Origin: Spirochaetales bacterium
GTDB taxonomy: Bacteria; Spirochaetota; Spirochaetia; DSM-2461
Length of the DNA stretch: 46,120 nucleotides
Direction of reading: 5' to 3'
NCBI GenBank assembly: GCA_028532905.1
Contig: JAQQAM010000128.1
Span: 1-46,120 of the forward strand
In this document: positions 45,357-46,120 of the stretch, in pieces
How positions within the stretch are numbered: position 1 is the first letter of the stretch
Layout: every line of letters begins with the position of its first letter
Notes under the pieces: model-generated
Database searches by the model: none
The model's input: only the letters and a program-made list of their open reading frames with translations
What the model was told of the DNA's origin: nothing
Translations under genes and position numbers: made by a program

Positions 45357-46120
45357 ATGAAGAAAGAACTGTTGAAAAAAGCGGGTAAGATGCTTGTGTG
45401 CGGATTTCAGGGACTGGACTACTCTGAACATGCCCGTTTCTGTACCGAAGAACTCCTTATCGGCAACTGGATCATATTTTCCAGAAACGTGGACACCTTG
45501 CCCCAGCTGGCCGAACTGAACAGTGAAATGCGCCTGAAGACCCTGGAGCACAACGGTTTTGAACCCTTTATGACCATAGACCAGGAGGGGGGGATTGTCA
45601 GCCGCCTCCACGGCGATATGAACCACTACCCGGGAGCCATGGCCTGCTCCGCAGCGGGAATACAATATCTGGAACAGGCCTACCGGATCATGGCCTCTCA
45701 TCTGAAACAACTGGGGTTCAACATGAATCTGGCTCCCGTTGCCGATATCAACAGCAATCCTCTGAATCCCATTGTGGGTCCCAGAAGCTTTGGGGACAAT
45801 CCCCGGCAGGTGAGCGAGGCTGTTCTCGCAGCGGCCCGAATCAGTCTGGATGCCGGTATGATTCCCAGCCTGAAGCACTTTCCCGGCCACGGGGATACAG
45901 CAGCAGACTCCCATCATGAAATGCCCCTTCTCCCCTACAGTTATGATCAGCTGGAACACAGAGAGCTCATCCCCTTTATCAAGGGAATTGAAGCAGGACT
46001 CCCGGCCATAACTGTGGCTCATATGAATGTCCCCGCCATGGACGGAAGCGGTCTGCCTGCCTCCCTCTCCCGTAAAATTATTACGGAAGTTCTGAGGAAT
46101 ACCCTGGGATTTGAAGGACT
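45357..46120 (+). CDS. Glycoside hydrolase family 3 N-terminal (beta-N-acetylhexosaminidase-like), truncated by the window end
   Basis: Open frame from ATG 45357 (RBS GGGAG): ...IGNWIIFSRNVDTLPQLAELNSEM...FMTIDQEGGIVSRLHG...NMNLAPVADINSNPLNPIVGPRSFGDNPRQVSEAV...SLKHFPGHGDTAADSHHEMPLL (NagZ-like KHFPGHGxTxxDSH motif). Not in the ORF track because it has no stop in the window. Confidence 0.9.
   Translation, partial: MKKELLKKAGKMLVCGFQGLDYSEHARFCTEELLIGNWIIFSRNVDTLPQLAELNSEMRLKTLEHNGFEPFMTIDQEGGIVSRLHGDMNHYPGAMACSAAGIQYLEQAYRIMASHLKQLGFNMNLAPVADINSNPLNPIVGPRSFGDNPRQVSEAVLAAARISLDAGMIPSLKHFPGHGDTAADSHHEMPLLPYSYDQLEHRELIPFIKGIEAGLPAITVAHMNVPAMDGSGLPASLSRKIITEVLRNTLGFEG

Overview
The window looks like a bacterial chromosome segment of roughly 50% GC. 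It is possibly from a spirochaete, but that is inferred only from gene content and style. No rRNA, tRNA, CRISPR array, transposase or phage gene was recognised.

The left ~26 kb is a carbohydrate uptake and regulation region:
(i) a YesN/YesM-type two-component system next to an RbsB/RbsA/RbsC-like sugar ABC operon, plus a second, lipoprotein-type paralogous binding protein;
(ii) an L-arabinose-type araFGH operon, divergent from a NtrC-family sigma54 activator, an unusual soluble protein fusing an AraG/RbsA-like ABC ATPase domain to PAS and histidine kinase domains, a LacI-type regulator and a URO-D-family protein;
(iii) an aldose-epimerase-like protein, two AraC regulators, a DUF5107-like/TPR protein and two further URO-D-family proteins.

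The right ~20 kb is mostly housekeeping: acyP, a lone REC protein, recX, rpsI, rplM, a UvrD/PcrA helicase, rimO, a RodZ-like protein, LolA and a UMP kinase. It also holds a radical SAM protein, a PEP-synthase/Rph-like enzyme, a LacI + GH4 pair, a class 3 lipase, a PtsP-like GAF-EI protein and a truncated GH3 hexosaminidase.

The most interesting candidate system is the ABC-ATPase/PAS/histidine-kinase fusion with its sigma54 activator. The araF upstream region carries a good -24/-12 element, an array of TTTCCCA(C/G) half-sites, and a palindrome over the -12/start region. This suggests the kinase may sense the state of the arabinose transporter through an ABC-like docking domain. Calls come from reading the translations and sequence by eye; no database search was run.
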